Below are positions 16,313-24,224 of a stretch of 24,250 bases of DNA, piece by piece (position 1 is the first letter of the stretch; every line of letters begins with the position of its first letter). The DNA lies in NCBI GenBank assembly GCA_050309705.1, contig JBNRMR010000087.1:1-24250 (forward strand), written 5' to 3'. Both the position numbers and the translations under genes were made by a program. The notes under the pieces are model-generated. The model was not told where the DNA came from and searched no databases. It worked only from the letters and a program-made list of their open reading frames with translations. This DNA is from JBNRMR01 sp050309705. Lineage in GTDB: Bacteria; Bacillota; Clostridia; Christensenellales; UBA1750.

Positions 16313-17002
16313 ATGTTGTTTTGGGATTGGACATTGATCATAATTTTTCCCGCCATAATATTCGGCCTCATGGCCCAAAGCGGGATTCAAAGAACCTACG
16401 CAAAATACTCCCAAGTATATTCCCGCTCAGGCTGGACTGCTGCCCAGGTCGCCCGCGATCTTCTGGACAGGAATGGCCTTTACGATGTGCAGGTGCAGCG
16501 GACCGACCGCCCCGGTCTTTCCGACCACTACGACCCCAGGAACAATGCTCTGCGGCTGTCACAGGGGGTTTATTCCTCCAGCTCGGTGGCAGCCATAGGC
16601 ATCGCCGCCCACGAGGTGGGCCACGCGGTTCAAAAAAGCCGGGCCTACATCCCCTTGACCATCAGAAATTCGATACTCCCCGTGGTGCAAATCAGCAGCT
16701 TTGCGGCATGGCCCTTGCTCTTTGTGGGCCTGCTCATCGCCAGCTATGACTTGGCTCTGATCGGAGTGACGCTGTTCGGCGCGACGGTTTTGTTCCAGCT
16801 TGTGACATTGCCCGTGGAATTTAACGCCTCCGGGCGCGCCCTTGCCTCCATAAATGAGATTGGCTATCTGGAGCCGGATGAGACTCAGGGCGCGAAAAAG
16901 GTCCTGAACGCCGCCGCCATGACATATGTGGCCGCCGCGCTGATGAGCGTGATGCAGCTTCTGCGGTTTTTGACAATTGCCCAGGGCTCCCGCCGCCGAT
17001 AG
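16313..17002 (+). CDS. Membrane zinc metallopeptidase, YugP-like (Zn_peptidase_2 family)
   Basis: A 229-residue membrane protein, near the length of Bacillus subtilis YugP. The N terminus is a membrane segment, followed by H100-EVG-H104 (HExxH) as zinc ligands and catalytic Glu. E169 in LPVEFNASGRAL is the likely third ligand and part of the family hallmark. Further hydrophobic segments lie at about 118-165 and 200-222. The active site should face the cytoplasm or membrane. The substrate is unknown. GGAAAGGAAG precedes ATG 16313. The GNAT gene follows after 38 bp, probably on the same transcript. Confidence 0.9.
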   Translation: MLFWDWTLIIIFPAIIFGLMAQSGIQRTYAKYSQVYSRSGWTAAQVARDLLDRNGLYDVQVQRTDRPGLSDHYDPRNNALRLSQGVYSSSSVAAIGIAAHEVGHAVQKSRAYIPLTIRNSILPVVQISSFAAWPLLFVGLLIASYDLALIGVTLFGATVLFQLVTLPVEFNASGRALASINEIGYLEPDETQGAKKVLNAAAMTYVAAALMSVMQLLRFLTIAQGSRRR

Positions 17003-17040
17003 ATTCACCCGCTTTTCCTCTGATTAAGAAAGGAGCAAGC

Positions 17041-17499
17041 ATGATGGACGACTTTTTAATCCGAAAGGCCCGGCCCGATGACGCCGAAGCCCTGCACGAA
17101 CTTTATTCCTTCCACCTGGCCCAGTCGCCGCCGGCTAAGCCTCAGGATCTAGCGGATTGGCGCCGGCTTATCGAGGAATTTTTCGCAGACGATAACTACC
17201 ATCTGCTGGTGGGCGAAACTGGCGGAAAGGTCATCTCCTCAGTCACTGTTGTTATCGTCAAAAACCTAACCCACGATATTCGGCCATATGCCGTAATCGA
17301 AAACGTCGTCACCCATTCGGGCTTCCGCGGGAAGGGCTTTGCCTCAAGGCTGCTGGGCCGCGCCTGCGTGATCGCCAGAGAAAGAGACTGTTACAAAGCC
17401 ATGCTTATGACCAGCGCCAAGGACGAGGCCACACTGCGCTTCTACGAAAATGCAGGCTTCTCAAGGGAGACAAAAACTGCCTTCGATAAGCGCTTTTAA
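17041..17499 (+). CDS. GNAT family N-acetyltransferase
   Basis: A 152-residue single-domain GNAT protein. The acetyl-CoA pyrophosphate-binding loop is RGKGFA at 96-101, preceded by the beta4 strand AVIENVVTHSGF. The end LRFYENAGFSRETKTAF is typical of the C-terminal strand-helix pair. AAAGGAG gives ATG 17041 a 5-nt spacing; ATG 17044 is also possible. It likely acetylates a small molecule or a protein amine, but nothing in the sequence or context fixes the substrate. Confidence 0.9.
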   Translation: MMDDFLIRKARPDDAEALHELYSFHLAQSPPAKPQDLADWRRLIEEFFADDNYHLLVGETGGKVISSVTVVIVKNLTHDIRPYAVIENVVTHSGFRGKGFASRLLGRACVIARERDCYKAMLMTSAKDEATLRFYENAGFSRETKTAFDKRF

Positions 17500-17521
17500 G
17501 CCGCAGGCGCCGGAGGGAGAA

Positions 17522-17555
17522 AAAAGGCCCGCAGCGAGTTCGCTACGGGCCTTTT
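17522..17555. terminator. Bidirectional terminator between GNAT gene and the LamG gene
   Basis: AAAAGGCCCG (17522-17531) pairs with CGGGCCTTTT (17546-17555). Inside, after one mismatch, AGCG pairs with CGCT around an AGTT tetraloop. A-runs and T-runs at the ends make it work for both convergent transcripts. The 60 bases from 17556 to 17615 are G/C-biased and hold only a short CCGCTCTTT direct repeat. Confidence 0.92.
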
Positions 17556-17615
17556 CTTCGTGGGTGGGTGGGGCCCTCCCCGCTCTTTACCTCTCCCTGC
17601 CGCTCTTTGCCCCGT

Positions 17616-20600
17616 TTAGAGCCTGACGATATTGTTATTTCGGGTGATTTCGCATAGCTTGCCCTCAGGGTCGATCTCCACATAGCAGCCCTCAAGGCTT
17701 TCCACATTGTGAAGGCTGAATATCACATCCCGATATCTGGGCCAAAGGTCCCTGGGCGCCTCCAGCGGCGGCAACACCGCTTTTTTAAGAATTTTCCCCT
17801 CCGCATTTTTGAGCACGACCTCCGCCTCTGGGGAGTCCACATTGCCCAAAGAATGAACAGTCACGTTCATGCCGTGGTCATATATACTGATATCGTCCTT
17901 GCTTATGCCCAAATCGCAGCGGTCATAATAACTCCTCCCCTGCCTTATGAGCTTCAGCTCCACAATCGTCGTCGCCTTTGGGGCAAACTCAACTTTCACG
18001 CTTGTTGATCTCTCGAAGGAGGACTCATATTCCACAGCATCTTCTGCAATATCATCGCCGTTTTCATCAACTCCATATGAAAGCTTCCATGTCCCCGGAA
18101 CGATTTCATTGCCCAAAATATCCGCTCTGACGATATCCCCGCTTAAATTATGCACTATCAGCTTCACATGGTCATTTTCTGCAACCGGCGAAAGGATCCC
18201 CACCTTCTCATCATCGCCGACATTTTGAAAGCGCCAGGCGATCTTGTTGCTGGGGTACATGAACCTGCACTGCTCCACAAAGGGGTCTGCCAGCCTGTCG
18301 TTTAAAAGCTCGTCTCCGGTAATATACACCCTATCTATCCATGGATGCCCGTGGGTGTTATAGTATTCCCGCACCCCTGCAATAAAGGCCCGCCGATCAT
18401 ATCGCCTTGCAATTTCCGCCTTCCACTTCTCAGCATTTGCGCTGCAAGGTGGCTTCCTCCTGTCGATAATATCAATGTATTTTCTGTCGCCCGTCTGGTA
18501 ATACGCCGCGCTCATCATGTTGTTCTCCTGGTTCAGCACTCCCCTAATCCGCTGAAGTTCCAGCTCCGCGTCGTCCTCAAAGCGGATATTATTGTGCAAA
18601 ACTCCCGTTTCGGGGTCGTAGTGGGCAGCCAGACTATCCGCCATTTCAATCAGCAGCCTTCGCACCTTTTCATTGCCGTTGAAGCGTGAAATCTGCCACA
18701 CCGGCGATATGGCCGCATGCACTGGCCCTTTCTGTGTGTTCCAGGGGGCTTCAAGGGCCATCTTGCTGCCGCTGAAGTAGGACGACTTTATATGCCTGTG
18801 ACCGACGCAGTTAATCCCCGTCAGCCAGTACATGCTCCTGGCGGTCTCCATGGCCCGCTCCAACATCTTCGGATTGCCGATATCTGCGCTTAAACTGCCG
18901 TTCAGCGATATCAGCCCTTCCTCGGAGGAATGAAGCTCGTCGGCCTGTATTGAGCTAAGGCCGTTTGTGAACATTCCCTGCTGGTAAAAAGCCTCCAAGT
19001 TTTTGTGCATCACCTGGCGGATCCTGTCCGGGTCGCAGCCCATGTTCACCAAAATCACCCATGTGCAAACGAAATCTCCGTCATCGGAAAGCCCACCGCC
19101 GAACTCTCCATTTTCAATCATCCTGTTGTCAATAAGCCAATTGACCACATGCTTGTATTTCTTCAAAAACTCCACCTGTTTAAAGGCCCAGGCGGGAACC
19201 CCCTCAGGCACCGGCTCCGTCTGATAATCCGGCTCAAAATCTTCGTCCAGCACTCCATAGCGCTCGTTCAGCGTAAATTTGTCGTAGTAATAATACTGGG
19301 CCAGCTTGTGCCCCGGGTCAACTTTCAGTATATCCCTCACATCCGCCTCAAAGCGGTTGAAAAGATTATGCTCAGCCGTTCCCGGCTGCTCCTCCACCAA
19401 ATGCCCGTAAACATCCCGCACCTGGGTAAACCTGTCGATGACATGCTCCGCTTTGGCGTCCGCAGCGGGTTTATACAACAGACCGATGGTCGCATCCTTC
19501 AAAAAGTCCACGCCGTAAGCACCCTCGCTGAAGGCAATTGTCATATATAAACACCTGTTTTCAGGCAAAATCCTGTCCCGGGTGTCAAACCAGATTGTCT
19601 TTTCCTGCCCAGCTTTCGCGCTGAAAACAAAATGAGCAAGATTTCTGTAATACCACAGCGGGTCCTTTATCTGCACGGCGATTTTCACATCGCTGGGCAG
19701 ATTGGGAAGCCTCAGCTCAACGCCGTCCAGGCCCAGGGAATCATCGGCCTCATACGGTATAATTATGTTCACGAATGGATAGCCGCCCACGCTGTCATGG
19801 CCGGTGAATTCGACCTTTTCACCACCTGGAACCGCCGTCATGATATTCCGCTCATAGGGCAGATAGCGACCCTTTATGAAGGTTATAAGCTCGTGCTGAG
19901 CTTCGGTTTTCTTGCTGTAGCCATCCAAAAGCGAGTAGAAAACCCTTTTCGCGCCCTTGGGGGCCTCGCCTTCCGTGACATTATACAGTGAAAAATCGCC
20001 TATCGGCTCCTCTTTAAGCACATTGGTGAAGCGGATCTTTCCGCCCTTCGTTGTTTCTATGGCATTCACCGACCGCTCGCTGCCATCTCTTCGCTCAAAA
20101 AGAGTCTTGATCGCGCCGCCCTCATCGTCCACCAGCTCCACGCTGCCAAAGGCGGAACCGGATATCTCCACGTGGTTATACTCCTCATCCGGGGCGTGGA
20201 ATGTGATGGCCTTTCCTGAAAGGGAGTAGCAGTCCCAGTCGGGAAGCTGAAAGTAATCATTGCGGCCCTTTAGGCGGGATCGGTTGTATACCCCCGGCCA
20301 GGTGGTCTCGCGGATGCCGTCGCAGGCCTTCCACCACCAGCGCTTAAGGTCGTAGGCATCGTGGATCTCCACCTTGCGAACCGACGCACGGTCGCTTATC
20401 TCAGGCGCATCGCCGTCAAAACCGTTGCGAAGCTGCCAGCCTTTGTTGACCGCTTCATCGGTGAAGTTCAGCTCATATGGATCTACGATATCCACCAGTC
20501 TGCCGTCAGCCAATATCATCATGTGAGAATCGTCCAGCATCCTGTCATATATGGCGATCTCGTCTATGTCGCCACCGCGAGCGAAATTGTATGCGCTTTG

Positions 20601-21155
20601 GACGTTCGTGTTGGAGATTATCCTTGAGTGGGGGCCGAACTGGTCAAGACCGGCAAAATAGACGGCGGGTCTATATTCTTCTGCCACCTTTGTGCCGTTA
20701 ATATAGAACTTTATCCCCCAGTTTTCATCCCAGGCCAGGGCGAAATGTTGCCAGATGTCCGGCCGGGGGCTTTCCTCAACATTATAACAAACCCTGGCCC
20801 TTGAAAGGTTTATGTCGGTGATGAAGGCCTCGTAGCCCTCGCCGCTCCAGTCGATCCGAAGCCACACTGCATCCCAGCTTGTGTGGTCTGCAAAGGCGAC
20901 GCGGAATATCGGGAAGGCAGTGGGTCCAACAGGATAGCGCGAGCGCCAGAAGAAGGAAAGGGTGCCCCTCTCGGCATATATGTTGCGGGGCGCGCGCCAG
21001 GCCAGAAGCTGATTATCCCCGCAGCTAAGCGCCTTTCCGCAAACGCCGTCGTCGATAACTTTCACCTCATGGTCGAATGAGGGGCTGTGTCTTCCCTTTG
21101 CGAAGTTCGCCGTTGTGCTGTCACCAGCAACATAGAAAAGCAGTCCATTATCCAT
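17616..21155 (-). CDS. Large LamG-domain protein with a helical catalytic-like region, probable polysaccharide-active enzyme
   Basis: A 1179-residue protein without signal peptide or membrane segment. Residues 1-225 form a LamG/concanavalin-like fold (GTLSFFWRSR, WQHFALAWDE, KFYINGTKVAEE). About 260-400 and 410-560 look like beta-sandwich modules. About 620-900 is mainly helical and contains ENGEFGGGLSDDGDF at 681-695, an Asp/Glu-rich motif fit for an active site in an (alpha/alpha) toroid. The C terminus is again beta-rich. I do not recognise a named family. ATG 21155 is chosen because AGGTGA lies 5 nt upstream. It follows the PL2 pectate lyase gene by 62 bp, so a role in pectin oligosaccharide breakdown is likely but inferred. 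Confidence 0.75.
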   Translation of the reverse strand: MDNGLLFYVAGDSTTANFAKGRHSPSFDHEVKVIDDGVCGKALSCGDNQLLAWRAPRNIYAERGTLSFFWRSRYPVGPTAFPIFRVAFADHTSWDAVWLRIDWSGEGYEAFITDINLSRARVCYNVEESPRPDIWQHFALAWDENWGIKFYINGTKVAEEYRPAVYFAGLDQFGPHSRIISNTNVQSAYNFARGGDIDEIAIYDRMLDDSHMMILADGRLVDIVDPYELNFTDEAVNKGWQLRNGFDGDAPEISDRASVRKVEIHDAYDLKRWWWKACDGIRETTWPGVYNRSRLKGRNDYFQLPDWDCYSLSGKAITFHAPDEEYNHVEISGSAFGSVELVDDEGGAIKTLFERRDGSERSVNAIETTKGGKIRFTNVLKEEPIGDFSLYNVTEGEAPKGAKRVFYSLLDGYSKKTEAQHELITFIKGRYLPYERNIMTAVPGGEKVEFTGHDSVGGYPFVNIIIPYEADDSLGLDGVELRLPNLPSDVKIAVQIKDPLWYYRNLAHFVFSAKAGQEKTIWFDTRDRILPENRCLYMTIAFSEGAYGVDFLKDATIGLLYKPAADAKAEHVIDRFTQVRDVYGHLVEEQPGTAEHNLFNRFEADVRDILKVDPGHKLAQYYYYDKFTLNERYGVLDEDFEPDYQTEPVPEGVPAWAFKQVEFLKKYKHVVNWLIDNRMIENGEFGGGLSDDGDFVCTWVILVNMGCDPDRIRQVMHKNLEAFYQQGMFTNGLSSIQADELHSSEEGLISLNGSLSADIGNPKMLERAMETARSMYWLTGINCVGHRHIKSSYFSGSKMALEAPWNTQKGPVHAAISPVWQISRFNGNEKVRRLLIEMADSLAAHYDPETGVLHNNIRFEDDAELELQRIRGVLNQENNMMSAAYYQTGDRKYIDIIDRRKPPCSANAEKWKAEIARRYDRRAFIAGVREYYNTHGHPWIDRVYITGDELLNDRLADPFVEQCRFMYPSNKIAWRFQNVGDDEKVGILSPVAENDHVKLIVHNLSGDIVRADILGNEIVPGTWKLSYGVDENGDDIAEDAVEYESSFERSTSVKVEFAPKATTIVELKLIRQGRSYYDRCDLGISKDDISIYDHGMNVTVHSLGNVDSPEAEVVLKNAEGKILKKAVLPPLEAPRDLWPRYRDVIFSLHNVESLEGCYVEIDPEGKLCEITRNNNIVRL

Positions 21156-21217
21156 TCTCATCACCTCGTCCGTTTCTTGTCTCTCTTCGCCGCACTAATC
21201 CATGCATGTTGCTCTGA

Positions 21218-22762
21218 TTAATAAACGGCAAAGGGTATAATGTCCCAATCACCCTGCTTGGCCGCCTCAACCGCCAGCACTGCGACAGTATCCTGGGTGT
21301 CGATATTGCAGCCATTGAAGGCCTGCCTGTATGCGGCAAACTCGGGACTGCGCACAAAGTAGCCGTCCTTCACGCCGGTTTCGATTATATTGCCGGCAAT
21401 TTTATCTGCCAGAGCCAAAATCTGCTCGTTTTCGGTTTCCCTGTAAATGTTCAACAGCGCCATTGCCGCAGCAGCGTCCGCGCAGGAGTTGTCCATATTC
21501 ACAGCAGCGCCCTGGCCCTTGAAATCACCGATATCACCCAAGCCCAGGCCCGCAGCGATCTTCCTGCCGGTTTCCCAGAGCTCCTCGTCCCCTGCCAGCA
21601 GCGCGGTTTGGCTGTAGGAAAGAAGGAATCTGCCCGTGGCGGCAAAGGGCATAAACGCCTGCGCTCTGTAATAGCCCGGCCTTGCAGGCACAAAGCCGTT
21701 CAGAATTTTGCCGTCGGTCATCAGCGCGTTGAACTGGTTTTTTTCAGGCACATATGCATACTTCGCATAGGCCCTAAGACCGGCTACGGCGTCCTCCAGC
21801 ATCTGCTGTCCATAAGGCGTTTTATATTTGTAATATAGCGCAACCACCTGCGGGTTAAGACCGTATATGCTGTTGGCGTGGTTTGAAAGGAGCATGTTGC
21901 CCTCCAGAGCATCAGGGCCCAACTCCGGGCCAAGCTGGCGCTCGGCGCGGTCGCCATACATTGAAAGGGTGATTGTGAAATCATCCGTGTGCTCCCTCTT
22001 TTTCGCCTTAGTGAACTGATACACGCCCAGGCCTGTTTTGGGGTGGCGGCATTTTACATACATATTATGCAGCCTGTTGCCCCAAAGCACCGCTCCCTCG
22101 TCTCCTGTTTTTTCGTAGAGCTTCACAGCCGCCAGCATCAGGTCGTTGCCGGTATTCATGAATGAAAGTCCGCCCCGTTCCTGGAATGGTGGCGGATCGC
22201 CGAATTCGCGCTCCCAGATATTATCGATGCTCTCCTCGCTGGGCTTGCCGTGGCGACCCATCTCGAATTCCTTGAAGTCGTAAATATGGGCATTCCAAAA
22301 AGCCTTGACAAAAACCGCTGCCTTTTCGCCGCCTGACTCAAACATCAGGCTATAAAATGGAAAATCATTCTTAAGCTCATGGACCATCCCCTTTTCGCCA
22401 TTGGGTTTTAGGGTTAGCAGGTCTATGTAATAATGGCCTCCCCACTGGAAAAGGCCAGTATCCAGCAATAGGTTGTCAAAATGATAGTCATACATCGCTT
22501 TTGCCCTGTCGCAATAGGCCTGGTCGCCATAGAGCTTTCCATAAAGATACAGAGCGCGAAGGAAGTTCTGCTGGTGGGCAAAGTCAGAAGATATCACGTC
22601 CATGCCCCCGTAATATGCCTTGCCGATGGGGGGCTTGCCTGTGCTGAAGTCGATGTAGTCAGCCAACAGCGGGGATCTGGGGGAGTTGTAATGGTCGCCC
22701 GCATTGTCCAACACTTTGTCCAAAAAGGTCTTGACGGTTTCCCGGCTGGTTTCTTTTGACAT
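21218..22762 (-). CDS. Family 2 pectate lyase (PL2), cytosolic oligogalacturonide lyase type
   Basis: PL2 enzymes cleave polygalacturonate or its oligomers by metal-assisted beta-elimination. The 514-residue protein keeps the pocket known from the Yersinia PL2 enzyme. H110 (in WGGH), E129 (in VHELK) and H171 (in GRHG) would bind the metal, and R170 would be the base. The published order is His109, Glu130, Arg171, His172, almost the same numbering. NDFPFY, WNAHIYDF and RHPKTGLGVYQ are further family-like stretches. ATG 22762 follows AGGAAG. There is no signal peptide, which suggests intracellular, PelW-like action on imported oligomers. It is the first main gene of the operon. Confidence 0.85.
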   Translation of the reverse strand: MSKETSRETVKTFLDKVLDNAGDHYNSPRSPLLADYIDFSTGKPPIGKAYYGGMDVISSDFAHQQNFLRALYLYGKLYGDQAYCDRAKAMYDYHFDNLLLDTGLFQWGGHYYIDLLTLKPNGEKGMVHELKNDFPFYSLMFESGGEKAAVFVKAFWNAHIYDFKEFEMGRHGKPSEESIDNIWEREFGDPPPFQERGGLSFMNTGNDLMLAAVKLYEKTGDEGAVLWGNRLHNMYVKCRHPKTGLGVYQFTKAKKREHTDDFTITLSMYGDRAERQLGPELGPDALEGNMLLSNHANSIYGLNPQVVALYYKYKTPYGQQMLEDAVAGLRAYAKYAYVPEKNQFNALMTDGKILNGFVPARPGYYRAQAFMPFAATGRFLLSYSQTALLAGDEELWETGRKIAAGLGLGDIGDFKGQGAAVNMDNSCADAAAAMALLNIYRETENEQILALADKIAGNIIETGVKDGYFVRSPEFAAYRQAFNGCNIDTQDTVAVLAVEAAKQGDWDIIPFAVY

Positions 22763-22817
22763 TGTTTTTCTTCCTTTCCTGTGAGTGCGCCTGCAAACAA
22801 AAACACATATTTTTCCA

Positions 22818-22976
22818 CTATGAAAAATACGTGTCTCCCGGCCAAGCAAAAATTGCTGCAAATTTGCAGCAAAGCCACGCATTAGGGCCAAAAATATGAT
22901 CCGAGTTATCAGGTTTCCCGGGGATGATGTTTTCCAAATTGAAATACATCTCCCCATCTCCATTGATGGCTTTCAT
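22818..22976 (-). CDS. Small leader ORF of 52 codons upstream of the PL2 gene
   Basis: An ORF from ATG 22976 to TAG at 22818, preceded by the purine-rich GAGGAAGAGGA. The peptide begins MKAINGDGEMYF and contains LENIIPGKPDNSDHIFG and a Trp/Cys pair (WLCCKF). It lies between the promoter (23023-23051) and the PL2 start, so it must be on the PL2 mRNA. It matches no family I know. It could be a regulatory leader peptide, a decayed gene fragment or chance. Its 3' third overlaps the palindrome at 22853-22872. Confidence 0.4.
   Translation of the reverse strand: MKAINGDGEMYFNLENIIPGKPDNSDHIFGPNAWLCCKFAAIFAWPGDTYFS
22848..22872 (-). terminator. Perfect 20-bp palindrome with T-run in the PL2 leader: attenuator or operator
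   Basis: Positions 22853-22872 read TTGCTGCAAATTTGCAGCAA, identical on both strands. As RNA on the minus strand it forms an 8-bp stem with an AATT loop, followed at once by five U residues (22852-22848). That fits a weak intrinsic terminator within the leader ORF. As DNA it also fits a dimeric repressor site about 150 bp downstream of the promoter. Confidence 0.5.
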
Positions 22977-23022
22977 TCCTCTTCCTCGTTCGCCATAGCA
23001 GCACTTAGTTTGATATAATAAA

Positions 23023-23051
23023 ATTATACATGCATATTCGGATTATGTCAA
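23023..23051 (-). promoter_or_regulatory. Consensus promoter of the PL2-LamG operon
   Basis: TTGACA (23051-23046) and TATAAT (23028-23023) match sigma-A consensus perfectly with a 17-bp spacer. Such a strong core promoter on a catabolic operon implies control by a repressor or attenuator. An ACATGCAT element overlaps the -10/spacer border (23028-23035). Confidence 0.85.
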
Positions 23052-23107
23052 CGCTGCCGATGGCGCAAAAGGCTTCAAACAAAAAATCCGGAAAAGAGGA
23101 AAAGCCA

Positions 23108-23137
23108 TTGCGCAGCACATGCATGGAGATGTATAAT
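23108..23137 (+). promoter_or_regulatory. Promoter of the amidohydrolase gene
   Basis: TTGCGC (23108-23113) and TATAAT (23132-23137) are 18 bp apart, about 40 bp before ATG 23178. The -35 is weak. ACATGCAT recurs in the spacer (23117-23124), as in the divergent PL2 promoter. Confidence 0.55.
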
Positions 23138-23177
23138 ATATGATTATTAGCGCCTAACTGCGAAAGAGGTCCACGAC

Positions 23178-23987
23178 ATGACATACAAGGCTCAGGATTT
23201 TAGAATCATCAACTCCCACACCCACATTTTCCCCACAAAGATCGCCGGAAAGGCCTCGAAAGCCATCGGCGATTTCTACGAGAGGCAGATGTGCTTCCCC
23301 GGCGAAGCCCAGGTGCTCCTGGAGGATGGCAAGCCCTTTGGCATAGAGAAATATCTGGTCTGCTCCACTGCCACCATTCCCCAGCAGGTGCAGAGCATAA
23401 ATGACTTCATCCATGCACAGTGCCAGGAGCACAGCGAGTTCATCGGTTTTGCATCGCTCCACCCCAATATGGAGAACATGGAGGGCGAAGTTGAGCGTCT
23501 CATAGGCCTTGGCCTTCGCGGCATCAAGCTCCACTCGGACTTTCAAAAGTTTGGCATCGACGACGACAGCGCCATGCCCATGTACGCGTTGGCGCAAAGA
23601 TATGGCCTGCCGGTGCTCTTCCACATGGGCGATGCCCGCTACGAATATTCCCGCCCCCACAAGCTTTTGAACGTCGCCCGAAAGTTCCCCGACCTCATAT
23701 GTATTGGCGCGCATTTCGGTGGATATCAGCGTTGGGACGAAGCCTACGAAGCGCTAAGGCTGGATAACATATTCCTTGACACATCCAGCTCTTTGGACTT
23801 CATCCCCCCGGAAATAGCCCGCGATTTCATAAACAACATCGGCGAGGACAAGTTTTTCTTCGGCACTGACTTTCCCATGTGGACCCACGAAGGCGAAATC
23901 AAGCGTTTTTGGGGCCTGGGCCTTACAAGGCGCCAGTACGAGAAAATATTCTTTGAAAATTTTGCAAAGCTAATGGGAATTGAATGA
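23178..23987 (+). CDS. Amidohydrolase family 2 metal-dependent TIM-barrel hydrolase
   Basis: A 269-residue protein of the amidohydrolase-2 group, which includes decarboxylases, lactonases and related metal-dependent enzymes. H14-T-H16 at the end of the first strand, HMGD and GAHFGG in the middle, and GTDFPMW with D231 near the C terminus supply the expected metal and catalytic residues. GAGGT stands 7 nt before ATG 23178. It is divergent from the PL2 operon and shares its control region, so it may act on a pectin-derived or methyl ester or lactone product. That is inference, and substrates in this family cannot be read from sequence. Confidence 0.87.
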   Translation: MTYKAQDFRIINSHTHIFPTKIAGKASKAIGDFYERQMCFPGEAQVLLEDGKPFGIEKYLVCSTATIPQQVQSINDFIHAQCQEHSEFIGFASLHPNMENMEGEVERLIGLGLRGIKLHSDFQKFGIDDDSAMPMYALAQRYGLPVLFHMGDARYEYSRPHKLLNVARKFPDLICIGAHFGGYQRWDEAYEALRLDNIFLDTSSSLDFIPPEIARDFINNIGEDKFFFGTDFPMWTHEGEIKRFWGLGLTRRQYEKIFFENFAKLMGIE

Positions 23988-23996
23988 ACCTTTTTC

Positions 23997-24031
23997 AGGG
24001 GCGCTAAAAGATTTTGATTGCGCCCCTTTTT
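23997..24031 (+). terminator. Intrinsic terminator after the amidohydrolase gene
   Basis: AGGGGCGC (23997-24004) pairs perfectly with GCGCCCCT (24020-24027), with a 15-nt loop, and a run of five T bases follows. The loop and right arm overlap the putative promoter of the next gene. Confidence 0.88.
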
Positions 24032-24041
24032 ATGTTATACT
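24014..24041 (+). promoter_or_regulatory. Possible promoter of the gene starting at 24225
   Basis: TTGATT (24014-24019) and TATACT (24036-24041) are 16 bp apart, with TG one base before the -10. The -35 lies within the preceding terminator, so the two elements are compact but compatible as DNA. Confidence 0.45.
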
Positions 24042-24059
24042 TTTCATAATAGGGTTTCG

Positions 24060-24145
24060 GGCGAGGAACGCTACGAAGCTCTGCCCCTGCGACCTGCATT
24101 GACAAGCAGCTCGCCGCCAAATTGCATATAAAGTGGATTTGGCGG
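24060..24145 (+). promoter_or_regulatory. Structured leader of the last, partial gene
   Basis: CCGCCAAAT (24114-24122) pairs perfectly with ATTTGGCGG (24137-24145). GGCGAG (24060-24065) can pair with CTCGCC (24110-24115), sharing two bases with the first stem, so the helices compete at their border. I recognise no known riboswitch. The leader is about 175 nt long. Confidence 0.4.
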
Positions 24146-24224
24146 GAACTTTAAGGCAGCGCACTGCAAAAGAATCTTAGAACCACAAAACTTGGCAAAG
24201 CAACACGAGAACAGGAGGATAGTT

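Noticed and set aside
17560..17585. G-run cluster resembling a G-quadruplex
   Set aside because: Only three clear G-runs are present, with no fourth run close enough, so the evidence is insufficient.
22763..22963. N-terminal extension of the PL2 gene to 22963
   Set aside because: The extra residues match nothing in PL2 proteins, and the frame with the leader ORF start site is different. ATG 22762 has its own ribosome binding site and gives the usual N terminus.
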